Part shown: positions 50,025-58,579 of the stretch, piece by piece | Layout: each line of letters begins with the position of its first letter | How positions within the stretch are numbered: position 1 is the first letter of the stretch | Assembly: GCA_028279685.1 (NCBI GenBank) | Contig: JANQNG010000016.1 | Location: forward strand, 1-64,000 | Source of the DNA: Candidatus Nanoarchaeia archaeon | Lineage (GTDB): Archaea; Nanobdellota; Nanobdellia; Woesearchaeales; SKIA01 | Direction of reading: 5' to 3' | DNA: 64,000 nucleotides | Position numbers and translations under genes: made by a program | The notes under the pieces: model-generated | Database searches by the model: none | Seen by the model: only the letters and a program-made list of their open reading frames with translations | What the model was told of the DNA's origin: nothing

Positions 50025-50309
50025 ATGAAATTAACGACCAAAAAGAAAGTTCTTCGTTCCCCTCGCTTAGATACTGTTAAAATGGTAGAAGAGTTTATCA
50101 AAGAGCACGATGGAGAATTCAAGAAGAGAAAACTCTGGGAATCATTGCCGAAAAAGATGATGTATCAGACATTCTGCACTGTTTTCGATTACTTAGCAGA
50201 AAAACGATGGATTTCTATTGATGCAGAAGGAAAGATAGGTTGGATCTATTATCCTGAATCTGCAAGAAAATGGCTTGCCCGAAAAGATCTCCGATGGAAA
50301 CCGCGATAA
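50025..50309 (+). CDS. Winged-helix-like small protein, possible antitoxin
   Basis: The 94 residues (start MKLTTKKKVLRSPRLDTVKMV) have a helix-rich fold with a terminal beta hairpin resembling a winged helix (RKLWESLPKKMMYQTFCTVFDYLAEKRWISIDAEGKIGWIY). It lies 52 nt before the RelE-like gene on the same strand, so it could be its antitoxin. The palindromes upstream fit autoregulation. The pairing is inferred. Confidence 0.55.
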   Translation: MKLTTKKKVLRSPRLDTVKMVEEFIKEHDGEFKKRKLWESLPKKMMYQTFCTVFDYLAEKRWISIDAEGKIGWIYYPESARKWLARKDLRWKPR

Positions 50310-50321
50310 TCACGATTTTTT
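50305..50321 (+). terminator. Shared 3' element with T6 (second copy)
   Basis: GATAATCACGATTTTTT is identical in 17 nt to 49134-49150 and starts inside the stop codon region of the gene at 50025. The stem in this copy is one pair weaker (CGCGAT instead of CGTGAT). It probably ends transcription, although the RelE-like gene follows 40 nt later. Confidence 0.45.
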
Positions 50322-50360
50322 CATACAAATCATAATAAAACATTTGCATTTTTTATTATT

Positions 50361-50696
50361 ATGAAGAAATCGTCAATAATAAACTTTGCGGATAACAAAC
50401 TAAAAACTCAATTCAAAAAATTAGAATATGGAACTTCTACAGAAAAAAATCTTCACTACCACATCACACGAGTCCTCAGAGATATACAGCAGAATGCATT
50501 TGCAGGCATACAAATAAAGAAAAAACTTATTCCTAAAGAATACATAAAAAAATATGATATCAAGAACTTATGGAAATATAATTTACCAGATAACTGGAGA
50601 TTACTATATTCTATAGAGCAAGAAGAAATAAAGATTGTCGCTTTAATTCTTGACTGGCTTGATCATAAAAACTACGACAAAAAATTCAATTATTAA
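50361..50696 (+). CDS. RelE-like toxin family protein
   Basis: The 111-residue protein fits the RelE/YafQ-type fold: helices with KKLEYGTSTEKNLHYHITRVLRDI, then a beta sheet KKKLIPKEYIKKYDIKNLWKYNLPDNWRLLYSI and a final WLDHKNYDKKF. The aromatic and basic residues in the strand RLLYSI and at the end correspond to mRNA-cleavage residues of RelE toxins. The 3' end overlaps the convergent exonuclease gene by 4 bp. Confidence 0.72.
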   Translation: MKKSSIINFADNKLKTQFKKLEYGTSTEKNLHYHITRVLRDIQQNAFAGIQIKKKLIPKEYIKKYDIKNLWKYNLPDNWRLLYSIEQEEIKIVALILDWLDHKNYDKKFNY

Positions 50697-51283
50697 CGTT
50701 TCAACAACTCTTGTGCTTTCTTCACAGGTAAACTCTCGAAAGAAAATATCTCTTTTGCCGTCTTTATGTTGCTTTTATGCAAAACACCCATCATATTATT
50801 GAATACTTTTACTGTGGCCATCACATCACCCATGGCACGATGCACCTGCTCATTCTTGATATTATAAAATTGACACAACGCATCTAATCGTTTAGAAGGC
50901 AATTGTGGGTGAATACGATTAGCTAATTTACGAGTACACAACCTACTATTATTCAAATTAACATTATGGTGCTCAAAAAAATTATGCTTGAGAAAATTAT
51001 AATCAAACGTGGCATAGTGCGCAACCATAATATCCTTTCCTAAAAATCGTTTGAATTTCGGTAACGCTTTATCTATCGTAGGAGCACCATCAACCATGTT
51101 GTCATCAATACCTGTTAATCGTGTAATAAACGTCGGAATATGTACTTCAGGATCAATTAATGTTTGGAATTTATCAACAACCTTTCCATTATTAAGTTTT
51201 ACAGCACCAATTTCAGTAATCTTATGTCTAGAAGGAGATAATCCTGTTGTCTCTAAATCCACCACAACTATGGGTTTGTCCAT
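50693..51283 (-). CDS. DnaQ-like 3'-5' exonuclease (DEDDh)
   Basis: The 196 residues hold the DEDDh exonuclease motifs: VVDLETTGLSPS (D and E), MVAHYATFDYNFL (D) and RAMGDVMATVKVF with preceding QVH (H and D). This matches the epsilon subunit/PolC type proofreading fold. It may act alone in DNA or RNA trimming, since archaea use other proofreaders. Confidence 0.9.
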   Translation of the reverse strand: MDKPIVVVDLETTGLSPSRHKITEIGAVKLNNGKVVDKFQTLIDPEVHIPTFITRLTGIDDNMVDGAPTIDKALPKFKRFLGKDIMVAHYATFDYNFLKHNFFEHHNVNLNNSRLCTRKLANRIHPQLPSKRLDALCQFYNIKNEQVHRAMGDVMATVKVFNNMMGVLHKSNIKTAKEIFSFESLPVKKAQELLKR

Positions 51284-51358
51284 AATATTTCCGACATCAA
51301 ATCAAGCTATAAATAGTTTATGGTAATAGAATATAATAGAAAAAAAAAGAATGAAAAA

Positions 51359-53233
51359 TTATCCGAATAATCCTCCGAACCAAGCAAAGATTTTCTGGAT
51401 GAAATTTCTACTTACACATTGGCTGTCAACACACACATTTGTCAAGCATTCATAATTATTTGAACACGAATCACTTTCAGTCTTTTGCTTCGTCATTACT
51501 TTATCTAATGAACAATAGGTGTCATCTTTCTGTCTTGTGCCAAAAGGTAAACATTCATCTCCTTCCTTACAACCGTCACAAGATTTTCCACATACGCCAT
51601 TCTCGCAAATGTTTGATTGACAAGTATGCGCGTTCTGGCAAGATTCTCCATCTGCGGTCTGCACATGCCATTTATCATCTTCTCCACAATAATTTGGCTG
51701 TTTATCTACATCTAATCTGTATCCTGAAAAATAACATTTTTTCCCATACATACAGCCATCGCAACCCATAACAACTTCATCTTCGCATGCACATCTACTT
51801 CCATCCCAGACGCATAATTCAGAACATTCAGGTTCAACACCAGCAGGACATGAACATGTCTGACCACTTACAACGCAGCCTACAGGGCAATTAACTGGAA
51901 CATCTTCCTCAGGTATTACCTCTTCAGGTTCAACCGGGCAAGTTACTAAATCTCCATCACATGTGCATCCTATTGGGCATTCGTTAGTTTCAATAGGACA
52001 AGTTGATGCGAAACCTTCTGGTCCGAGATCTTCGCATGTGCAGCCAACAGGACATGATGTAGTTACTACGCACATCCCATTTTCAAGAACCGCTCCTTCA
52101 CCGCAACTTCCAGGACCTCCTTGGCCTCCAACATCAGATATTCTCTGGAATATGGAAAGACGATGATTACCATAATTAGCAACATAAATAGTATTGTCTT
52201 TCACACCAATTCCTGTAGGAACATTCAATTGGTTATTGTCATCTCCTCTTCCATTTCCTGCAATAGTACCAACATAATCTCCACTTGCAAGATCAAAGAC
52301 TTCAACTCGCATATTGCCTTTCTCTAACATGTAAATTAAACCATCAACAACCTCAACATCCACAGGTATACCAAGGCCTCTGCCCGTAATGCCTGCTACT
52401 AGATTAAAATCAGCATCATACATTGCTATAACGTCATTGATATAATTACACACATACAAGTTATTTTCATTATCTACTTCAATACCTGATGGACGACCAA
52501 ATGCTTCATCGTGAAATGAATCTTCTAGATTTCCATCTGCATCATAAATCAAAATCATATTTCCTTCTGTGTTGCTATTGTCTTCTTTTGAAAGATAGAT
52601 TTTTCCCTCTGCATCAACAGCTATTCCTCGTAATGCAGCATGCGTCTCTACTTCAAGTTCTACTGTTCCATCAGTATTGAACACTTTGAATTTAGTATTG
52701 TCATAAACAACATAGATCAAGTCATCTTTTATAGTGATATCAGAAGCATCTTCTAGATCTTCAAATTCATCAACATACTGGTAATCATCATCGTAGATAG
52801 CAACCCTGTTATTTCTCTTATCAGTAATATAGATATTATCATTGCTATCAACAGCAACATCTATGGGTGCGTTAAATGTGCTTGAGCCGTCTCCTCCAAT
52901 TTTTGCTACGAACTCAAACGTATCTTTATCTCCTGATGTATCTGAGTCACTTCCTTGACCTCCACCACCGCCACTCACAGAAACTGGAGTGAAAACGCTA
53001 TCAGTTTTTGGACAATTAAGACTATTGACACATTTACAGCCTGCGCCAATCAATGTTCCCGTACTATCATAATTCTCAACTTTCTCGCAATACGGAACTA
53101 CCGTACCATCTGCACAAGTATGCGTTGCAGGACAATCATCTCGCACATGCAAATCTGTAGTCATTGATGTGGCATTAACCACAGCAGCCATAACTACAAA
53201 AACCATCATAACCATCATAATCAGTTTCATCAT
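51359..53233 (-). CDS. Secreted NHL-repeat propeller protein with cysteine-rich tail
   Basis: The start at 53233 is set by AGGAGGCGATCT. The 624 residues have a signal peptide, an NHL six-bladed propeller (about 100-370; GGDGSSTFNAPIDVAVDSNDN is a typical repeat opening), and a linker with three CPxGC units. A duplicated 56-58-residue cysteine module follows (each CDGC...SCxNxxxCxxNxC), then a hydrophobic tail FIQKIFAWFGGLFG. NHL propellers bind proteins or sugars outside the cell. The disulfide-rich part and tail suggest cell-surface anchoring. The TATA is at 53271-53280. Confidence 0.78.
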   Translation of the reverse strand: MMKLIMMVMMVFVVMAAVVNATSMTTDLHVRDDCPATHTCADGTVVPYCEKVENYDSTGTLIGAGCKCVNSLNCPKTDSVFTPVSVSGGGGGQGSDSDTSGDKDTFEFVAKIGGDGSSTFNAPIDVAVDSNDNIYITDKRNNRVAIYDDDYQYVDEFEDLEDASDITIKDDLIYVVYDNTKFKVFNTDGTVELEVETHAALRGIAVDAEGKIYLSKEDNSNTEGNMILIYDADGNLEDSFHDEAFGRPSGIEVDNENNLYVCNYINDVIAMYDADFNLVAGITGRGLGIPVDVEVVDGLIYMLEKGNMRVEVFDLASGDYVGTIAGNGRGDDNNQLNVPTGIGVKDNTIYVANYGNHRLSIFQRISDVGGQGGPGSCGEGAVLENGMCVVTTSCPVGCTCEDLGPEGFASTCPIETNECPIGCTCDGDLVTCPVEPEEVIPEEDVPVNCPVGCVVSGQTCSCPAGVEPECSELCVWDGSRCACEDEVVMGCDGCMYGKKCYFSGYRLDVDKQPNYCGEDDKWHVQTADGESCQNAHTCQSNICENGVCGKSCDGCKEGDECLPFGTRQKDDTYCSLDKVMTKQKTESDSCSNNYECLTNVCVDSQCVSRNFIQKIFAWFGGLFG

Positions 53234-53312
53234 AGATCGCCTCCTGTGACAATATCTAGTTAACAACTCTTATTTAAAATCGCTGAAAGCTGCAATATAC
53301 GTTGAAGTCTTA

Positions 53313-53336
53313 TTTATTTTCTATATAGAAAATCAA
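53313..53336. promoter_or_regulatory. Inverted repeat between divergent promoters (copy 3 of 3)
   Basis: TTTATTTTC (53313-53321), spacer TATATA, GAAAATCAA (53328-53336), one mismatch from the copy at 26045. It lies between the TATA of the leftward NHL gene (53271-53280) and that of the rightward DUF134 gene (about 53347-53358). Confidence 0.55.
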
Positions 53337-53382
53337 CAGTACTCCAAAATATTTAAATAAAAGTTATGAATATATATTCATA

Positions 53383-53811
53383 ATGAGACCACGAAGATGC
53401 CGCTGTATTGATCGTGAACCTGAAGTAACCTACTTCAAGCCACAAGGAGTTCCCGTCAGAGAACTAGAAATAATAGAGTTAAAGCTTGAGGAATACGAAG
53501 CATTAAGGCTGAAAGATCATGAAAAGCTTGATCAGCACGCTGCTGCAGAAAAAATGACTATTAGTCAACCAACATTCCATAGACTTTACCAGGAAGCACG
53601 GGAAAAAATCGCAAAAGCATTGGTTGAAGGACTAGCGATAAAAATTACAGGAGGTGACTACATGCCACGAAAAGATGGAACAGGACCAGAAGGAAAAGGA
53701 CCAAGAACAGGCAGAGGTTTCGGAAGATGTTCTCCTAAAGAAGGAGAAACATTACAATCTCCGAAAGGACGGCTTGGTTTAGGGAGAAGAATGTGTAACC
53801 GAAATGGTTAA
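53383..53811 (+). CDS. DUF134-DUF5320 fusion protein (DNA-binding-like)
   Basis: The N-terminal 95 residues are DUF134, which has a helix-turn-helix (HAAAEKMTISQPTFHRLYQEAREK) and an opening RPRRCRCIDREPEVTYFKP. The C-terminal 45 residues match DUF5320, a Gly/Arg-rich tail GPEGKGPRTGRGFGRC ... GRRMCN with two cysteines. The two families usually co-occur as neighbours, and here they are one gene. It probably binds DNA and a metal or Fe-S ligand. Confidence 0.8.
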   Translation: MRPRRCRCIDREPEVTYFKPQGVPVRELEIIELKLEEYEALRLKDHEKLDQHAAAEKMTISQPTFHRLYQEAREKIAKALVEGLAIKITGGDYMPRKDGTGPEGKGPRTGRGFGRCSPKEGETLQSPKGRLGLGRRMCNRNG

Positions 53812-53835
53812 AAGGGAGAAAGAAGATAGACAACT

Positions 53836-54297
53836 ATGAAGTACACATTATTTTTCCTCTTCCTTCTTTTGCTTATCACATCAGTCTCAGCTACGGATAT
53901 GTACTTCTTCTATGAACCTAATTGTGAAGAATGTGGAGCTATGGAAGAATTTCTCAGAGGCCTAGAAAAAAATTATCCTATAGAAGTTATACGAAAAGAT
54001 ATTTTACAAAGTGAAGCAGAACTCATGAGTTATTGTGATTCCTGTGATCCAAAAGACGTTCCTATTCTCATCGTAAATGGAAAAATATTTACAAAATCAA
54101 GTAACAACATCAACACAAGAATTACGCGTGAAATATCAATGTGCCAAGAAATACTTTGTCCTCCTTTGCCAGCAGAGTTGGCAGAGGAAGAAGTGAGAGT
54201 ACAGATTGATCGATCAACATTAGGATGGGTGTTCTTAGTATGTGTTTTTCTTGTCGCGTTTGTTCTTGTGATACCGAAGAAAAAACTTATAGCATAG
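53836..54297 (+). CDS. Secreted thioredoxin-fold protein with C-terminal membrane anchor
   Basis: The 153 residues start with a signal peptide (MKYTLFFLFLLLLITSVSA), then a thioredoxin-like core whose redox site reads C-E-E-C in YEPNCEECGAMEEF, with cis-Pro near DVPILIVNG. A C-terminal transmembrane helix (about 131-148) and a KKK tail follow. Extra cysteines (SYCDSCDP; MCQEILCPP) may form a second pair. Likely an extracytoplasmic disulfide exchanger for Cys-rich surface proteins such as the neighbouring NHL protein. Confidence 0.75.
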   Translation: MKYTLFFLFLLLLITSVSATDMYFFYEPNCEECGAMEEFLRGLEKNYPIEVIRKDILQSEAELMSYCDSCDPKDVPILIVNGKIFTKSSNNINTRITREISMCQEILCPPLPAELAEEEVRVQIDRSTLGWVFLVCVFLVAFVLVIPKKKLIA

Positions 54298-54346
54298 TCT
54301 TCTTTTTCCCATAAATCTTTTTAAACTACGAAATAATTCCGTCTAT

Positions 54347-54799
54347 ATGCAGCAACATTTATACCCCGCAGAACAGAATAGCAACAACATCCCTCCTTTC
54401 AATGAACAAGGAATTCTTGACCAGTCAATTACAGATATTATTAAAAACCAAAATTGGATTATCTTTTCTTCAACCATGCATCTCGATTCCATTCTAAGAA
54501 TGTTTTTCGAAAAACAACATCATTCTCTCAAAGAATATCCTGATGGTGATATTGATGAGCTTCTTTTCATGAAAGGAGATCCTGCCGATGATTCAACATG
54601 GCAGTTTTATGGCTCAGTTTATATCTCAAGAAAAACAGGAGAGATAAACGATTCTCTGATTTCTCAGCATCTCAGAGTTATTCCTGAAAAGCTCAAAGAA
54701 GCTGCGAGAGTAGCTTTGCAGCACGATGCCAATATTACAGGAGAGTATATCTCCCAACTCTGCACTTATTCTCCTCCAGAGAATCCACAACATTTATAA
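54347..54799 (+). CDS. Protein of unknown function (150 aa)
   Basis: A soluble acidic protein with a helical middle (DIIKNQNWIIFSSTMHLDSILRMFFEKQHHSLKEY). A TATA element (54319-54327) lies 25 nt before the ATG, so the mRNA is probably leaderless. It is 35 nt upstream of the AI-2E-type permease on the same strand. No family recognised. Confidence 0.55.
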   Translation: MQQHLYPAEQNSNNIPPFNEQGILDQSITDIIKNQNWIIFSSTMHLDSILRMFFEKQHHSLKEYPDGDIDELLFMKGDPADDSTWQFYGSVYISRKTGEINDSLISQHLRVIPEKLKEAARVALQHDANITGEYISQLCTYSPPENPQHL

Positions 54800-54833
54800 C
54801 CTAGCAAATTAGCTTTTTCCTTAGGGGTGGACT

Positions 54834-55835
54834 ATGGTAAAAAAAGGAAACAGCTACTTCTTCTATATCCTGCTGACGCTGATTTTACTACTCACCTTCT
54901 TCCTTATTAAACCATTTTATCAATATATTTTGTTAGCCATTATTATTGCTGCAGCAATGTACCCTTTAAACAAATGGCTAAATAAAAAAATTAAGAATGG
55001 CACCATTACTTCCGTAATTCTTCTGATATTTGTATTGCTTGTTATTATTATCCCTTCAAGTTATTTCGTGAGTTCACTGATTAACCAAGCATCCATAGCA
55101 TATAACTCATTTGATGCCGAAGTAATAGATGAAACCTCTTCTTTCGTATCATCGCTCCTTAGTACAGAGGTTGATTTGAGAGCTACATTAATTAACTTGT
55201 CTCTGAAACTCAGAGACTATCTTATTAACGCTTTTCCCGCAGCATTAGGATCAGCAGCTGAAACCATTATAGGACTCTTCCTTCTGTTCTTTACGTTATT
55301 CTATCTGTTCAAGGATGGTGATAAACTGAAAAAATCAATTATCACGCTCATTCCTCTAAAGAAAAAATACAGTGATGAACTTGCCAAACGGATGAACAAT
55401 GTAATCCAAGCAGTCATCACAGGACAACTTGTAACTGCAATCATCCAAGGTCTTATCGGAGGTATAGGCTTTGCCATATTTGGTATTCCTAACCCTGTCT
55501 TCTGGGGATTTATCATGGCTATCCTTTCTTTCTTGCCTGTGGTCGGAGCATCATTAGTATGGGCTCCAGGAGGAATCATACTTATATTAACAGGCAATTA
55601 CTTTGCAGGTATAGGCTTGCTGATCTATGGTTTCTTTGTAATGAACATAACCGACAACATCGTAAGGCCTGCGCTTATTGGAGACCGATCTAAAATTCAT
55701 CCTGCAGTTATCTTAATAGGTGTTGTGGGGGGTATCAAAGTTTTCGGCATTATCGGACTTATCACAGGACCTTTGATTCTTGGATTCTTGCTTGCTATGC
55801 TAGAATTTTACAGAAACGACAGAGCTAATTTATAA
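54834..55835 (+). CDS. AI-2E family transporter (PerM-like)
   Basis: The 333 residues have about seven to eight transmembrane helices with the family pattern (IVRPALIGDRSKIHPAVILIGVVGGI near the C-terminus; GLIGGIGFAIFGIPNPVFWGFIMAILSFLPVVGA). Members are thought to move small molecules or ions. The AI-2 export role is established only for a few bacteria. The start follows AGGGGTGG by three bases. The 3' end overlaps gpmI by 11 bp. Confidence 0.85.
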   Translation: MVKKGNSYFFYILLTLILLLTFFLIKPFYQYILLAIIIAAAMYPLNKWLNKKIKNGTITSVILLIFVLLVIIIPSSYFVSSLINQASIAYNSFDAEVIDETSSFVSSLLSTEVDLRATLINLSLKLRDYLINAFPAALGSAAETIIGLFLLFFTLFYLFKDGDKLKKSIITLIPLKKKYSDELAKRMNNVIQAVITGQLVTAIIQGLIGGIGFAIFGIPNPVFWGFIMAILSFLPVVGASLVWAPGGIILILTGNYFAGIGLLIYGFFVMNITDNIVRPALIGDRSKIHPAVILIGVVGGIKVFGIIGLITGPLILGFLLAMLEFYRNDRANL

Positions 55836-57315
55836 TTAGACTTCTACCTGTCATCTCTTTAGGTTGCTCAATACCGAGCAGATGAAGTACGGTGGGAGCA
55901 ACATCTTGCAATCCTCCTGTAACCTGCAGCGTATGTTTTCTATTCGAAACAACAATAAAAGGCACAGGATTTATAGTGTGTGATGTTCTCCATTTTGGCG
56001 TCTGATCTTCGATATTACCATGATCTGCGAACACTAAAGCAGTACCGTCTTTTTCTAATATTTTCTTCACTATTTTATTGACACATTCATCAACAACCTG
56101 CACAGCTCTGAGACACGCAGGTATCACTCCTGTATGGCCAACCATATCTCCATTAACAATATTCATCATGACAACATCATAATAATCTCTGTCAATCTCT
56201 TTGAGAACTCTATTAGTAATTTCATATGCACTCATTTGTGGCATAAGATCATACGTCGCTACTTTCGGAGATGGGATTAAAATTCTATCCTCGTTCGGAA
56301 AGGGAACTTCATTCTGTGCATTGAAGAAAAAAGTAACATGTGCATATTTTTCTGTTTCCGATATTCTTAATTGTTTCAATCCATGTTCGCTAAGTATTTC
56401 ACCAAGGATTTTTGGGATTTTTTCATCATCAAAAGCAACAAGACAATCCATAGGTTTGTAATAAGATGTCATCGCTACAAAACAAACATTTATTTTATGT
56501 CTATCAAATCCTTCGAACGTATCATCTATTATTGCTTTCGTCAATTGTCTTGGGCGATCTGATCTAAAATTAAAGAACATTACTGAATCTCCTTCACACA
56601 TACCTTGATACCATTCTGCTTTTCTAGGGATAAGAAACTCATCGGTTTCATCATGTTCATAGCAGTTCTCTAGAGGAATAATCTCGTCTCCTTTTCCTTC
56701 AACGATTGTGTCATATGCTTTTTGTGTTCTTTCCCATCGTTTATCACGATCCATTGCATAATATCTTCCTGAGATTGTTGCAATAGCACCAACACCCAAA
56801 AGATTTAACCTCATTTGCAACTGATGAATCTTTTCTTTACCCGCAGTTGGAGGAGCATCACGCCCATCAGTAATCACGTGAACACATACTTTTTGTAATT
56901 CATAATCTTTGCAAAGCTCAAGAAGCGCATAGAGATGAGTGTAGTGTGCATGAACCCCTTCTTCTTGAAGCAGTCCAATAATGTGCATTGTGCTGTTATT
57001 TTTTTTGCAGTTATCAATTGCTGCAAGAAACGCTTTATTTTGCTTGATAGAACCATCTTCAATAGCCCTATTGATCTTGACCAAAGATTCATCAATAATC
57101 CTGCCCGATCCAATAGTCATATGACCTACTTCAGAATTCCCCTGGTATCCTTCGGGAAGACCTACTGCTTTGCCTGAAGCATTGATCAGCATATTCGGGA
57201 AATGCTCCATGAGCTCATCAGTACGTGCAGTATCTCCTTGTGCAACAGCATTATCAGTAGTTTCTCTGCGAAATCCCCATCCATCTCTTATTAGAATTAA
57301 CACCGGCTTTCCCAT
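55825..57315 (-). CDS. gpmI: Phosphoglycerate mutase, cofactor-independent
   Basis: GpmI interconverts 3- and 2-phosphoglycerate. The 496 residues match the usual length. D11 in LIRDGWG (usually LDGWG), the phosphoserine S61 in GNSEVGH, HVITDGRDAPP, FRSDRPRQL, the DHGNIED metal site and GHTG are all visible. Shine-Dalgarno GAGGTG before the ATG fixes the start. With Pgk (1750-2949) it indicates a functional lower glycolytic path. Confidence 0.94.
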   Translation of the reverse strand: MGKPVLILIRDGWGFRRETTDNAVAQGDTARTDELMEHFPNMLINASGKAVGLPEGYQGNSEVGHMTIGSGRIIDESLVKINRAIEDGSIKQNKAFLAAIDNCKKNNSTMHIIGLLQEEGVHAHYTHLYALLELCKDYELQKVCVHVITDGRDAPPTAGKEKIHQLQMRLNLLGVGAIATISGRYYAMDRDKRWERTQKAYDTIVEGKGDEIIPLENCYEHDETDEFLIPRKAEWYQGMCEGDSVMFFNFRSDRPRQLTKAIIDDTFEGFDRHKINVCFVAMTSYYKPMDCLVAFDDEKIPKILGEILSEHGLKQLRISETEKYAHVTFFFNAQNEVPFPNEDRILIPSPKVATYDLMPQMSAYEITNRVLKEIDRDYYDVVMMNIVNGDMVGHTGVIPACLRAVQVVDECVNKIVKKILEKDGTALVFADHGNIEDQTPKWRTSHTINPVPFIVVSNRKHTLQVTGGLQDVAPTVLHLLGIEQPKEMTGRSLIIN

Positions 57316-57379
57316 ACTACACCTCTTCTAACGTGATAGCCTACTCTATACTATATAAAGGTATTTGTAAGAAAAAAAA

Positions 57380-58279
57380 TTATTGGATGCCAAATCCTTC
57401 CATTGTTGCTTGTCTGACACGCTCCCCTAAATCCCTGTCTGTGAAGCGTACGGCATCAATTTTCTGGTTACCTGAGAATAGCAATCTACCTATAGAAAAC
57501 CCATCAACAGATCCATTTTTGATAGCTTCTAACACCTCATCTTTCGTCCATTCGTAATCATCAGTATTTGGGTTCTTGATATATTCTTTATGTCCTAGCA
57601 TAGAGAAAAACATCATCTCTTCTTTGAGATTTTCAAATTGCAGAGGTTCTCCATGAGCATGCTTCCAAAAGTTTCCACGTTCCATCAACACTAGTTCTGG
57701 CTCATGCGCATAAGTATGCCATCCAGCTCCAAATTTATCTGATACTCTGTATGTCCAGACGTTATTATCGCTTCTCCAACCGTATTCAATACAGACTATC
57801 GTCAAATAACTCTCTGGTTTCTCTCCGCTTTGTATTTTTTCGAAATCTTCTTGAGATGCATTAAGTGCATCAACACTTACTACTTTAGAAGTTCCAAAAA
57901 CAAGAACTTTATCATCTTCCCAGAACTTTGTCTCGGGTAATTCTCTGATAAATTCTTCCTCTCTTGCATTCGCTCCACCTTTCTCTCTCCATTCATCTAC
58001 TCTTCGCTGATACTCTTGCTGATTAACCATTTCTAATCTTCCTGAGAACTCACTATATTCTTTTCCATCTTCTGTGCGAATGTTTACCCAATATCTATTG
58101 ACATAAACTCCTGGTTTTTTTCCATAAGAATCTGTCCTACTGTAATGCACCTCTCCAAATCCTATAATCTCAGCTAAAGTACCTCTCTGTTTTGCAACAG
58201 GTTTATATCCCCATTCCCAATTCTCATCAGGAATATTGACCGTTATCTTATCACCGATCTGCATAACATCATTAATCAT
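57380..58279 (-). CDS. Protein of unknown function (299 aa)
   Basis: The start at 58279 (MINDVMQIGDKI) follows GGGGGATATT and avoids an upstream hydrophobic extension. The first 40 residues look like a small beta-barrel (KITVNIPDENWEWGYKPVAKQRGTLAEIIGFG), and an EYGWRSDNNVWTYRVSDKFGAGWHTY part is beta-rich. The rest is helical and acidic. No recognised family. It may belong with the nuclease module to its right, but has its own promoter (58317-58327). Confidence 0.55.
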   Translation of the reverse strand: MINDVMQIGDKITVNIPDENWEWGYKPVAKQRGTLAEIIGFGEVHYSRTDSYGKKPGVYVNRYWVNIRTEDGKEYSEFSGRLEMVNQQEYQRRVDEWREKGGANAREEEFIRELPETKFWEDDKVLVFGTSKVVSVDALNASQEDFEKIQSGEKPESYLTIVCIEYGWRSDNNVWTYRVSDKFGAGWHTYAHEPELVLMERGNFWKHAHGEPLQFENLKEEMMFFSMLGHKEYIKNPNTDDYEWTKDEVLEAIKNGSVDGFSIGRLLFSGNQKIDAVRFTDRDLGERVRQATMEGFGIQ

Positions 58280-58396
58280 AATATCCCCCACTAGAAGCAA
58301 GAAAAACAAAAGATAATATATAAAATTTACCATATTAACCACTCGAAAGTTTAAAAATAGTAGACAATTTTAAATAAACTCCTTATTCCAAATCAT

Positions 58397-58579
58397 ATGC
58401 TTGAGGGGATAGCATTACCTGAACAGCGTAGTCGAAAGGATCGTATTATGCTGAATTTTTGGGATTTAGGAACGATCTATATAGATAGTCTTCATGTATT
58501 TCCAAGCAAAGCAATTCTACAGAGCCCCTATCATAAGAGAGGCTCAAAATTTAACCTCTTCCATCAAAAATTCTTCTAA
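58397..58579 (+). CDS. Possible small leaderless gene
   Basis: A 60-codon frame begins 25 nt after a TATA-like TTTTAAATA (58368-58376), the spacing seen in other leaderless genes here. Its end overlaps the convergent Cas4-like gene by 36 bp. Amino-acid composition is unremarkable and no homologue is recognised, so it could be a shadow. Confidence 0.3.
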   Translation: MLEGIALPEQRSRKDRIMLNFWDLGTIYIDSLHVFPSKAILQSPYHKRGSKFNLFHQKFF

